NCBI GenBank assembly: GCA_904066235.2
Contig: CAJFCV020000002.1
Span: 10,106,001-10,170,000 of the forward strand
Direction of reading: 5' to 3'
DNA: 64,000 bases
DNA from: Bursaphelenchus xylophilus
Lineage: Eukaryota > Nematoda > Chromadorea > Rhabditida > Aphelenchoididae
The position numbers were made by a program, and so were the translations under genes. Shown here one piece after another: positions 1-10,600 of this stretch; position 1 is the stretch's first letter; each line of letters starts with the position of its first letter. Below the pieces are notes generated by a model. That model worked only from the letters and a program-made list of their open reading frames with translations, was not told the origin of the DNA and ran no database searches.

Positions 1-369
1 GGGGCTAAAAATTAATTTGGTGACTTTTATAGGTGAGTAACCCTGAAGCGATGGTTCGATTTTGAGTAAAAGTCCTCAAGGCATAATACCACATTTTTAT
101 CCCACTTTTTGCATAGGCCGCGAAGGTTTTGCCCCAAATTGGAATACTTTTTCTTTCATTTTTGAACTGGAAAAAATTAAGGTCCGTAGAAATCTGCCGT
201 AAAATTTTTCCACAAAGATCCCTTCTTTTCACAGCAAAGTCCGAAAGATTAATGACAAAGAGTTTGCTCTTTGGTCGACTCTGATTTTTGCTCTCTGGCA
301 GTAATCAGAACGTGAGCCAAATTTTTTTTTAATTTTATGGCAGTTTTAAAGGTAAGCATGTAAAATTTG
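1..369. other. No clear gene; doubtful minus-strand exon
   Basis: No gene is supported here. On the minus strand a good acceptor (TTTTTTCCAG, ending at 167) opens a frame of about 50 codons from 166 down to a stop near 5. It could be a later exon of the gene whose first exon may lie at 1609-1561, but phase and donor cannot be settled. Confidence 0.3.
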
Positions 370-827
370 GTGGTCACCAGAGATTGCCACGGTCAAAATT
401 TTGGCTCCGGCTCCGGCTCTTTGCTCCCAGAGCCGGAGCCAAGGCCAAATTTGCAGCTCCGGCTCCGGCTCTTGGCTCCGTGCAAAATTTAAAAAGGCCT
501 CCGGCTCCGAATCCCGGCTCCTATGCAAAATGTTTTTTTAAAAATTTTTTCCGAAAATAAAAGTTATTAGTGCCAGAGATCATACAGCCAACGTTTCTGC
601 AGTCAAGTCACATCCTCCGCAGTGTTTTTTCAAGCAATTTGGTTTAACAAGATCACGAAATTTTTACTTTTCTGACCGCTGGGAAGCCTGGCTCCGACTT
701 TGGGCTCGGGAGCCGGAGCCGACCCCAAAATTTCCGGCTCCGGCTCTGGCTCCCGGCTCGGAGCCGGAGCCGCTCAGAGCCGGAGCCAAGAGCCGGCTCC
801 GGAGCCGTGGCAATCTCTGGTGGTCAC
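370..827. mobile_element. Non-autonomous hAT-type element with 8-bp target duplication
   Basis: The element spans 378-819 (442 bp). Its terminal inverted repeats begin CAGAGATTGCCACGG and fit the hAT 5' end pattern (CAGNG). The perfect 8-bp direct repeat GTGGTCAC flanks it at 370-377 and 820-827, as hAT insertion produces. Both sub-terminal regions are rich in GGAGCC/GGCTCC arrays, which give it far higher GC than its surroundings. It has no transposase frame. A related copy lies at 48380-48799 in the opposite orientation. Confidence 0.85.
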
Positions 828-1087
828 TTTCGGTAGGCCGAAATTAGGCCAGACAAAATACAACTTGAGGTATAACGTTTCAAGATGTCGACCAAACGTC
901 AGACTCTTTTTTTATTGTATTAGCTTACTGATAAGGAGTCATATTGTTCTGTCTTTTTTATTAATTTTAGAGTGAAATCTGATAATAATGGAAGCTTTCT
1001 AATGTCATTATGACACTATTAGCTTTTCCATAGAATGAATACGATTTTCAGAAGGAAAAACGATGGCTTTTGTATAATTGATAATGC

Positions 1088-1266
1088 AGGTGTGCCATCT
1101 TTGTGGCCCGATTTGAATTGGATTTAACTTCTTTATTTTTCGATCATAGTTATTAAATAAAATGAGAGGTTATGAGGATTCAGGGAAAAAAAGAATCTTC
1201 AAATTTGGCCGAAGAATAAAGAAGTTATAGCCAATTCAAATCGGGCCACAAAGACGGCACACCCTC
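1088..1266. mobile_element. Small inverted-repeat element (MITE-like)
   Basis: About 34 bp at the left (AGGTGTGCCATCTTTGTGGC and onward, to 1122) recurs inverted at 1230-1266, enclosing roughly 105 bp with no coding potential. A degraded relative of one end is visible near 21408-21460. The class is not determined; no target duplication was confirmed. Confidence 0.6.
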
Positions 1267-1560
1267 TATTGTAATCACTCAAGAAACCTTGAATATCTCG
1301 GTTGCCTCTACAAAGTAGGAGCTGAAACTTTCGGGGATGGATGTGTAACCCATAGAAGGTAATTGCACATAATCTGAAGAAAATTGGAGAGTTGCAATTC
1401 CAGCACTTTCCTTATAAAGCCAAAATTTTTATTTTGTTGTAAATGTACACCAAATCGCATAGATCCCTTCTAAATTAAAAAAATTGGCTACACAGAGGCT
1501 CTAATAGTCATAAAAATAATTTCCTCACCCAAAAAATCCATTATCCCCACCATAACTCAC

Positions 1561-1609
1561 CTTCGACTTCAGAATCCGAGTTCGACGAAGACGTATTCAG
1601 TTCGGTCAT
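1561..1609 (-). CDS. Candidate first coding exon of a divergent gene
   Basis: On the minus strand an ATG at 1609-1607 starts 16 codons (MTELNTSSSNSDSEVE) and ends in a textbook donor (G|GTGAGTT). The serine/acidic composition resembles the start of an intracellular or nuclear protein. No downstream exon was found with confidence before the window edge; a doubtful one ends near base 5. If real, it faces E(z) and the 1.1 kb between them is a shared promoter. Function is unknown. Confidence 0.4.
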
Positions 1610-2710
1610 GTTGAGACGAGAAATTTAATGATCAAACGACCGTCTCGTGCAACTTTCTGATAAGACAATTTCTTTTTCCGCTCCATTCTCGTACAATATT
1701 ATCAATCCCTTTAGGCGATCGTTATAATACGAGGAGATTTTGATAAGAAGGACATGAAAACGCAAGGATGCTTACTGAAATTGAGTTCGTGTAAACAAAC
1801 AATACCAAAGAAGCATACAGAAAACAGTGAAGTTGATTGTGTTAGGTTCAATTTGCACGTGGATACTGTAACTTTGGCGAAATTTTGAAAATGAAAATTT
1901 TTGGATTTTTTGCGAAAAATTGCAAAAAATGAATAAAATTAAGCAGTTAGAAAAAGGCGCTCGAAAGTTTAATCCATAAGGACTTTTATTAAATGCTTTT
2001 TGGGTTACTGTAATTATTATTAAAAATTTTTCCTTTCATATTTTTGAAAAAAAGCGGCACTTTTTCAAACTTTTCTATTAAAAAATCGTTTTTCAACAAT
2101 AAAATTAACAGTACCACTCTATTATAACCTCAGGGGTTAACTTTTTTTCATGTTAGGTGACTACTGAAACTTTCGTATAAATAGTCTTCCCGCAGTTTGC
2201 ACAAATTTTCTCCAAACGTCGGGCGCAGCTTGCGGAAATTAAATAATTTTTTCGAACCGAAATTCCCGGGTTTTTTGCGAGTGTCCGAAAAGTAAAGGCT
2301 TCATGCATGTACGATGGTGGCTTTGAGCAAAGTATCTGCCGCTTCTCGCGTTAATCTTCCGCGTGCGGGCAGCAAAAACATAAACAATATTATTTTAGAT
2401 ATCAATTAGGTGTTTTTGCGGGAGAAAGAGATGAATATGAAGGGAAAATGTAATTAAAAGATTGGAGTAGAGTGGAAGTGCATTTGGTTTTGTAGCTGCT
2501 TGTTTTGGAGGTCTTGTAAGCTATAAAAAATTTTGAGATTTGGGGGGAATAATACAATTTGGTCGAAGATATGTAATTCGGCTAAAACAATGTGTCATAA
2601 CGTCCGAAAAGAATTTATCGCTATTTTATCTCTCTGATTATTCATTTTTTCCGAGCTCTCATGATTTTCATCTCACCTTGATGTCTAAAATAATATTATT
2701 TTTTCCAGCC
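1610..2710. other. Upstream region of E(z); no gene seen
   Basis: This is AT-rich non-coding sequence between the candidate minus-strand exon and E(z). No recognisable core promoter motif was found. The last bases before the E(z) ATG are TTTTTTCCAG|CC, a strong acceptor with no open upstream exon required. That fits a spliced-leader addition site at about 2708. Confidence 0.45.
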
Positions 2711-5700
2711 ATGAGTTCGACCTCCTCCTCGTCGGGGGCTCGTCGACCGATTGCCAGACGAGTGGGGCGCCCTCCAATCAACCCGGTCTCCTCGGCCAAC
2801 TCCACGACAACCACTAGAACTGGCAAAACGCGGAGCGAGAGCTCTGTGGAAACATCTAGTACTGAAGTCAGTCGCAGTTCCACTCCTCGACCCAGAAAGC
2901 GGCTGAGGAATGGTCCAACTCTCATAAAGAGTCCGCCGAAGAAACGGGGACGCCCACGACAGCGGAAACGTCTGGCCAAGGAGCCGATTCGATTGTTCGA
3001 GGAGGAGGAAGAGGTTGATGAAGAAGATGATGTGGAAAGTGTGGATAGCATGGAAGGAATGGACCCTAGTTGGGAGCCCGCAATCTTGAAGGCCTATTGG
3101 AGGGCAAGAGAAGCTTTTGAGAGGATTTTGGCAACTGAAGCGACGGTAAGGTTTTAAATTTTGTTGTTCTTGGTTTAGATGGAAGATAAGTCAAAATGGA
3201 TATAAATCCTTGGGAATTGATGTGCAAACAGTAAGGATTGCCAATTTTAGAGTGCTCTGGACGATGCTGTGGAATGCAAACGCAAATGGAGCAGAGGAAC
3301 TTTTGATAATAAGCCTCTGCCCAAGTTTCACATTCCTCGGAACGAAAAGAAGAAGTTGACGGCGATATATATGGAGAAGATCGAACCGCTCCCGCCGATG
3401 GTCTTCTGGACTCTCACTGAAATGAATATTAGGGTAAGTTCGGCTTCTAATTGGTGATTTTCTCTTTCAATTGTGACTTCTTTTTTGTTCGACCGGCTGT
3501 CACGAAACTCAAATTAATCGTTCTCTTTCAGGCCGAAGATGAGTACACTCTTTCTCATGTCCCTTACATGGGCGATGACATCGATGAACATGAACTGACA
3601 CAGGAATTAATGGAGTGTTTCCCCGATGGAATTCATGGAACTCGAGTTGGATGTGGCGAATACACCAACGATTTTATTTTGTATTATACTGTGAAATACT
3701 CTGTGGAGTCAATTAATGACATCCGTAAGTGAGAGATCATGGATTTATGAGGGGTTTGGGAGACTTTCCCTGATGTTCAGGGACTTCGTGGTGGGAGTCA
3801 AAAAAAAATTTTTTATGCGGGTCGAATAAATCGGGAATAGAAAAAAAATATATAAGAAGCCCTAAGGGTATTTAGACAGCGTTACGAGACTGATTTGGGT
3901 ATATCTAACCATTAAGTTATGGGTCCCACCACGAAATCCCTGAAAATCAGGGAACTCTCCTAAAAGTGTTCGGAAATGCCATTTTGATGCCTCATATGAA
4001 CTAATAGCGTAGTAAATTTAGCATACAACAAACTTCTCCGTCTGATCTACGAGCTGTTCCCCAACAAATGCCAGAAAAATGAGCTGGAAGAAGTTTATCC
4101 CGATCTCAGAGCAAGATTCGAAAAACACCTCATTCGCGACCCAATGCCATGCGATGAAAACGGATTACAGAAGAATAATGTGACTCCAGAATCTTTGCTC
4201 CACAGCTATCAAGTTCTCCAATGCTATAAATGCACCCTGTACGATTGTCCCCATCATTCTGGTAAGTGGGGTGAAAATTGATATATTTTTGGGTGCGTTA
4301 GGGGTTGGAATGGCCGCAAAATTAAAGTAAAACCAATATTAAGGTGTGTAGCTAAGCGTGTTCACGGTATTTGCTAGGATTTTTGAGAATTTGTCGATTT
4401 TTTTATATAATTCCAAAAATTTTAGGTGATTTTGATGTAAAATACGGCCAATTTATGTATTTTTTCTGTAAGATTAAGGATCCTGGATTCATAGAGATTA
4501 TTTCATTTGATAGCATGATAAAAATTTATTGAAACATCGAACTTTTTCTAATTTTAGGTAAAAAATGTCTAAAATAAGGTAAAAATCTATTTTTTGCCTC
4601 AAAATTGTGCACAAAATTATGCTTGATCGATAACAAAATACATTTAAGGCCACTTCCTCGACGAAACAGCTCAAGCCTCGGTGATCCGACGTCGCGACGA
4701 CCGCAATTTCCATTACACACCCGAGCCTTGTAATGGCCAATGTTACCTGTCCAAACGGGCGTCTCTCTCCCCGGACAAGCGCACAAATCACCGCCAACTC
4801 AAAATCAACACGAAACAAGTGTCGTGGAGCCCACATGAGGAGTCAATGATGGCACTCATCAAGTCGGTTGGCATCACCGACTGCTGTCTGATCGCTCGAG
4901 CGCTGCAAATTGAACCCGGACAACAGCCAAAAACCTGTAATGACGTCTATGAATACTTCCGGAGACAGTCTCCGATCTCACCGACGATCAATGTGGTCAG
5001 GGAAACGGTGAAAAGGTGAGATTTGAAAAATGAAGCTGGGTCCCGCAACGAAAATTTTGGAAGTGGAAAATATGGGATAAATAAAAGGGAAATGAACGTA
5101 TTGTTGTGGGAAAAGACTCGAGATGAAATAAGTGTGGTGTTTTTTGATAATTGGCTTGAAAATTTTGGGTACCGCCACGAAAACCCTGAAAATAAGGGGA
5201 GCACTCCGGAACCGTTCAAAGTTACTGTAGATTGTTTGGAATTGCTGTAGTACAGTGCGGGACAGGATCCACTGGTCAAAAGTGCTTCTGATTGCATCCG
5301 GGAGGCATTCCAAATACAACGAAATGCTTCCCTCTCTGACCAAAAATAGCGTCCTTCTGAAGAGAGAGAGCAAGAAAGTTGCCCTTTTGGAAAGACCAAA
5401 GGGGAGACAGTTCCCCCTCTTTTCTTTCCAAAAGGGAAACTTTCTCGTTCACTCTTGAGAATAACGCTATTTGCGGTCAGAGAGGGAGGTATTTAGTGGT
5501 ATTCTGAATGCCTCCCGGATGCAATCAGAAGCAGTTTTGACCACTGGATCCTGTTCCGCACTGTACTACAGCAATTCCAAACAATCTACGGTAATTTTTA
5601 ACAGCTTCGGAGTGCTTCGCTTATTTTCAGGGTTTTCGTGGCGGGACCCAAAAATTTCAAGCAAATCATGAAAAATCACCACACTTATTTCATCCCCAGT

Positions 5701-7083
5701 CCTTTCCCACAACAATAAGTCAGTCCATTTCCCTCTTGTTTATCCCATATCTTCCACTTCAAAAATTTTCGTTGCGGGACCCAGCACCGTTTTTTGAACA
5801 CCGCACTGTGTTGTTAGAAATTGATTATATTGACAAAGTTTCTATAGAAAACGAAGCGAAATTCATCGCAAATTCCGAGCGATGAAGTGGTCCGCTGATG
5901 GAGAAGTGAAAAACAAGTACGCTTACATCCCATGCTCCCACGATGGACCCTGCACCGAAGAGACTTGCTCCTGCTATTCCAGAGACAAGATTTGCACAAA
6001 GTATTGCAAATGTTTCCACAATGAATGCAAAATTCAATTCCCGGGATGCAGATGCAACCCCGGGAATTGTCGCACAAGACAATGCCCGTGCTATTATGCA
6101 TCCTGGGAGTGCGATCCGGACTTGTGCAAGAATTGTAGATGTGGTGAGATTTTTTTGGGATTTTTCGGAATTTTTGGAAAGTTTTTTGGGTTTTTGTGGA
6201 GTTTACAGTTGTTTTAGAGGCTTAAAATAGCGTTGAATTTAATTTTGGTGCGTAATTTTACATAAAATTGGTTTCAGAACCCGACGATCAAGGTCTTCCC
6301 AACGAAAAATGCAAAAACATCTGCTTCCAACGAGGCCTCCAAAAGAAACTCTCAGTGCGACCGTCGCAAGTCGCCGGATGGGGATGTTTCGCCGACGAAC
6401 CCATGAATCGTCATGACTTTATCTCCGAGTACTGCGGAGAGATTGTGTCGGTGGCGGAGAGCGAACGCAGAGGAAAAATTTATGATAAAACAAAGTGCAG
6501 CTATCTTTTTGGTAGGTTTTGGACGATTTGGAAAATTTTTTGGGAGTGAGAAGAGGGTTTTTATGATAATGGAGGGATCAGGGAGCAATTTGGGCGATTT
6601 TTGGCAACTTTCCCTGATTTTCAGGGGTTTCGTGGTGGGACCCAAAATTTTTTGGTTTTTTGACGGAATTGTAAAATGTGGGCTAGTAGTAGTAAGATTG
6701 GTTCATTAAGGTAACAGAAACTGATTTTCAAGGTATTTTTAGAAATAATTTATATTGTACTAGGTAAAATAATACATCAATTTTTTTTTCCAGAACTAAA
6801 CCAAGACTTCCAAGTCGACGCCACTCGAAAAGGCAACCTCATCCGCTTCGCCAATCACTCCTCCAACCCCAATTGCTACGCAAAAGTTGTGGTCGTGAAC
6901 ACGGACCACAGAATCGGCATCTTCGCCTCGAGATTCATCGAAAAGGGCGAGGAATTGTTCTTCGATTATGCCTACAGCAAGAACCATCAACTCGCTTTCC
7001 TGAGCAAAGAACTCGACAAGAACCATCAGGTTGTAACCATGACTGAAAAGACTCTCAAAGACAAGAAAAAGAAGAAACAATGA
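2711..7083 (+). CDS. Histone H3K27 methyltransferase, E(z)/EZH2 family
   Basis: Catalytic subunit of Polycomb repressive complex 2, expected to methylate H3K27 in the nucleus. Eight exons: 2711-3145, 3251-3433, 3532-3724, 4022-4261, 4649-5015, 5848-6143, 6278-6511, 6794-7083, all in phase, giving 745 aa (human EZH2 is about the same length). Seen in order: an unusual N-terminus with AT-hook-like motifs (RRVGRPP at 16-22; [11 protein letters not shown] at 77-87) and an acidic run (about 97-107); an EZH2-like middle containing HVPYMGDD; a SANT-like segment in exon 5; the cysteine-rich CXC region in exon 6 ([16 protein letters not shown]); and a complete SET domain in exons 7-8 ([35 protein letters not shown]). 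The catalytic Asn-His and Tyr motifs are intact. A TTTTCCAG acceptor 2 bp before the ATG suggests trans-splicing. AATAAA lies at 7219-7224. Caenorhabditis calls this gene mes-2. The AT-hooks are not typical of the family as I know it. Confidence 0.95.
5032..5796. repeat. Long inverted repeat filling E(z) intron 5
   Basis: Most of intron 5 (5016-5847) is one imperfect hairpin. The left flank (about 5032-5250) and right flank (about 5566-5796) are inverted copies, roughly 90% identical by eye. They meet around a family-B foldback element at 5253-5563. Each arm carries GGGTCCCGCAACGAAAA near its outer end and a second GGGTNCCGCCACGAAAAC copy. If unspliced, the pre-mRNA would form a stem of more than 350 bp. 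Confidence 0.85.
5253..5563. mobile_element. Family-B foldback element (CAGTG ends, TA-flanked)
   Basis: Palindromic element starting TA|CAGTGCGGGACAGGATCC and ending GGATCCTGTTCCGCACTG|TA. Internal arms carry GCATCCGGGAGGCATTC and its inverse. It is non-coding. The TA duplication and CAGTG end fit a Tc1/mariner-superfamily non-autonomous element. It is exactly central in the larger inverted repeat at 5032-5796. Confidence 0.75.
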
Positions 7084-7614
7084 ATTTTTCAGCGATTTTC
7101 CACAAATTTTCCCAATTTCTCAGTTTTTACTGCAAGGTACCATCATTTTTTTGGTCTTTCTATTTAATCTCCAAGAACATCTCATCTTTCTTGTCTCAAT
7201 TTGTAACTTATTTTTCTCAATAAATTATTTTTTTGCAACAAAAATTGGAGTTTTACGCCTAAAATAAGATAAATGGGTAAAATGATGTGAAAGAAATTGG
7301 TAGAAATAGACAAAAGGCTCGTATTTTACAAATTCATAAGTCGAAGAGACCCACAATATTTTTTACCCGACGAAAAACGACTGATTTACCAGTGAATTAT
7401 GCAGTTTTAAATTTGAACCCAAATTTTTCCCGCAAATTTTGCAAAATCCAAAAAATCTTGGCATTCTGTTTGCTCCACGTTTTTTCCTCGGATCTTTTGC
7501 CGAACCATTGAAATCCACGTCTAACATGGAATTGCGCGAGGTTTTGCATATTTTTTGTGCTGTTTTTACAGGTTTAGTTTTGGATATTATTTTAGGCTAT
7601 TTAATTTCAGGGAG
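7084..7614. other. E(z)-Sly1 spacer
   Basis: Holds the E(z) 3' UTR with AATAAA at 7219-7224, one copy of the dispersed decamer CGTATTTTAC (7320-7329) and one TTGGCATTCTG copy (near 7458). It ends with TTAATTTCAG|GGAG before the Sly1 ATG, a probable trans-splice acceptor at 7610. The 530-bp gap makes a two-gene operon possible but not compelling. Confidence 0.5.
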
Positions 7615-10600
7615 ATGGACAGAAATGCCGCTGATTCTTTGCGATCGCGACAAATTGGTAAGAATAAAATGTTTTATTGTGTTTCTTGAAGTTTAGAGCA
7701 TCTTTTAGCATGGCTTTCTACGCTCAGTTTTCTCAGTTTAGTTGTCTTTATGTCTGCCGTGGAGAATATAATTTATTGACTCAGGCTTCTAATCCTGTCT
7801 CATTTCAGCGGCCGTAAAGCAGATACTAAACTTGAATGCACCACTGAGTCATTCCTTGGCAGTTGAGCCGGTATGGAAGGTGTTGATTTTGGATAAATAT
7901 GGAAGTGATATCATCTCTCCTTTGATCCCTGTCAAGAACTTGCGAGAACTGGGGGTTACTTTGCACTTGTAAGTTGTTTTTGGTATTTTTTTGTTCTGTG
8001 TTTAGGTGTGAAGGTATCTGAGAGTGTTTAAGAACGTTTATTGCACCATTTTCATCGAGAAAATAATATTTTTTGGGGTATTGATGATGTAGATGAAGTT
8101 AGAGTAGTTTCGACCTAAAATCAAGGCAGTTTCGTTTTGAGAGTACGCTATACTTATAGAGAAAGAACTTTTTGAGATTCATGATCGGAAAGAGTTAAGA
8201 TATCAACAGGATTTTAACATAAAAAATTTGTCTTGGTAGAACAGCTATGGTGAAGGTGAAAAATTCGAGTTTTTGATCAAAAATTGCTTGAATTAATAAT
8301 GGAGATGGTGCTGGAATTTTAGTAAATACACTTGTTTAGCTTTTTGTTCTAAAATGAGGAGGATTCACATCGTTTTTTCATTCAAAAAATGAAAAACTTT
8401 ATTTTAGGCAGGTCTCAATGTTGCAGATTAAATTTTTGATTGTTGGAGGTGAAATTGAACAAACAAGTAGTCCAAAAATTAATGTTTACACCCTAGACGA
8501 TCTTTTTTAAACAGTTTCTGAGAAATTTAATTCGAAATTTTTGTATTTCTCATCTCCTCTCATGAATAATATAATTTTTATAAAAAATTTAATTTTTTCT
8601 TTTTTAGAACGATCAATTCCCGTCGCGACAGTCTTCCCGACGTCCCTGCAGTGTATTTTGTTTCGCCTACGGACGAAAATATCGCGATCATCTCCGATGA
8701 TTTGCAAAAAGCCATGTACGACAGCTTTTATTTGAACATGATCTGGCCCATTCAAAGGCCACAGCTGGAAGATCTGGCGACGGCTGCTGTTGCCGGACAA
8801 GTCACTCCTATGGTGCAAAAAGTAACGGGCTTTTGATGAGTAATTTGGCTATATTATACTAGATAGATGTGAAGTGTAATATAGTTGATATCTAAAACAA
8901 TTTAATGATTATAATAAAAAGCTTTATTTCAGCTGGTAGATCAATATCTGAACTATATTAGTCTGGAAGATGGTCTGTTTTCACTCCGGCGATACACCAA
9001 AGACAGCCCTTTTTCATTCTACGGTAAGTTTTTAGATTTTTTATTTTTTTCTTTCATTTTTAGGTATGAAAATGGATTCAAATGAAGATCAAAGGCTTTA
9101 TTTGGGCTGTGAAGTCTTTGCGGATGAAAATTCTCGCCGAAATTTTTAGTGCCTTAGGCGAATTTGTCGGATTTTTTATAGATTTCAGAAATTTTTGGAT
9201 GTTTTTGGCCAAAAGTCGTATTTTAGAAGGAAAAGAGGCTTAAAATTGCTCGGAAATTTTTTTTTAGGGCTTTTCACACTTATTATGCCCATTTCAAATA
9301 TTTTTTTTTTCAAAAATTCCCGTTTTTTCAAAAATTAAAATTTCGTATTTTAGCCATAAATAACACTTCAATTTCCCCGGAAGAAATGGATTTTCTGCTC
9401 GATCAAGTGGCCTCAAGCCTGTTCTCGGTGTGCGTCTCACTTGGAGTGGTCCCAATCATCAAATGCCCTAAGGGCAACGCCGCCGAAGAAGTGGCAAAGG
9501 TAAGGAAAATAAGGTCAAAAATGAGCCCTAATTGATCGCTCATTTAGAGATTGGACCAGAAAATTAGAGACAACCTCAGAGACGCCAGAAATAACTTATT
9601 CACAAATGATAATGTCCGCGCTGGCCAGTTCTCCCTTCATCGGCCGGTTTTGGTGATCGCTGATCGATCGCTGGACCTCCCAACGATGCTACATCACACT
9701 TGGACTTATCAAGCAATGATTCATGATGTTCTGGTAAGGGTTTGGAGAGGGTTTGTTGAGGGTTTTTGGAAATTTTTTGGGGAAATTATATTACACTTGA
9801 CTAAATTTTTTTTTGTCGGTTTTTTGATTTTTTCGGGGGTTTTTGGGATTGAATATTGTGTAAAATGCATGAATATGATGTGTTTGACATATTTAAAAGG
9901 TTTTTTAGTTGTTTTAGACATTAAAAATTTGAAATTTTTAAAATTTTTTTTGGGATTTTTTGGTAAATTTTAGTTATTTTTGAGAAGTTTTTGCCTCAAG
10001 AAGTTTGGAAGTGTAGTTTACAGAATTTCTTGATCGTTTTTTACATGATTTTTTGACCTTAGAATATTAATTTAGGCTAATTTTTCAAATTATTAAAAAA
10101 AATTTTAAATTAGTATAATTTGCAAACCCAACGTAAAATTTCCAGGACTATGACCTAAACCGAATCAAAATGACGGATTCTCAGCAGCGAAAGAAGGAAT
10201 ACGACGTATCATCGACGGACAAATTGTGGTTCAACTTCAAAGGATCACCCTTTCCAGAAGTCGCCGAAGCAATTCAGTCCGATTTGGATGCGTATAGAAA
10301 GAATGAGGAGGAAATTAAGAAACTCAAGACGTCTATGGTGAGATTTTATGGGGTTTGGGGAGTTTAAGGGCGATTTTTTGATTGAAAAATTAAAATTTTT
10401 GGGAAAAATTAAGATTTTTTGAATTTTTTGGATTTTTGAGGAAGAAATGAGTGGTTTTAGGGAGGAAAAGAGGGGTAAGATTAGTTTACAATGTTATTTC
10501 TGAGGGAATTAATTTTAGTTTTAGTTTTAAAATTGATTTTTTTGAACGAAAATTGAGGTTTTTGTTGAAATTTTGAGGATTTTTGGGGTATTTTGTCGAT

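Noticed and set aside
2668..3051. 127-residue minus-strand frame opposite E(z) exon 1
   Set aside because: Ser-rich mirror of the Glu/Asp and Arg/Ser codons of exon 1; no splice or start context.
5023..5671. Frames of 66-150 residues on both strands in E(z) intron 5
   Set aside because: They are mirror translations of the two arms of the hairpin; similar peptides on opposite strands reflect the inverted repeat.
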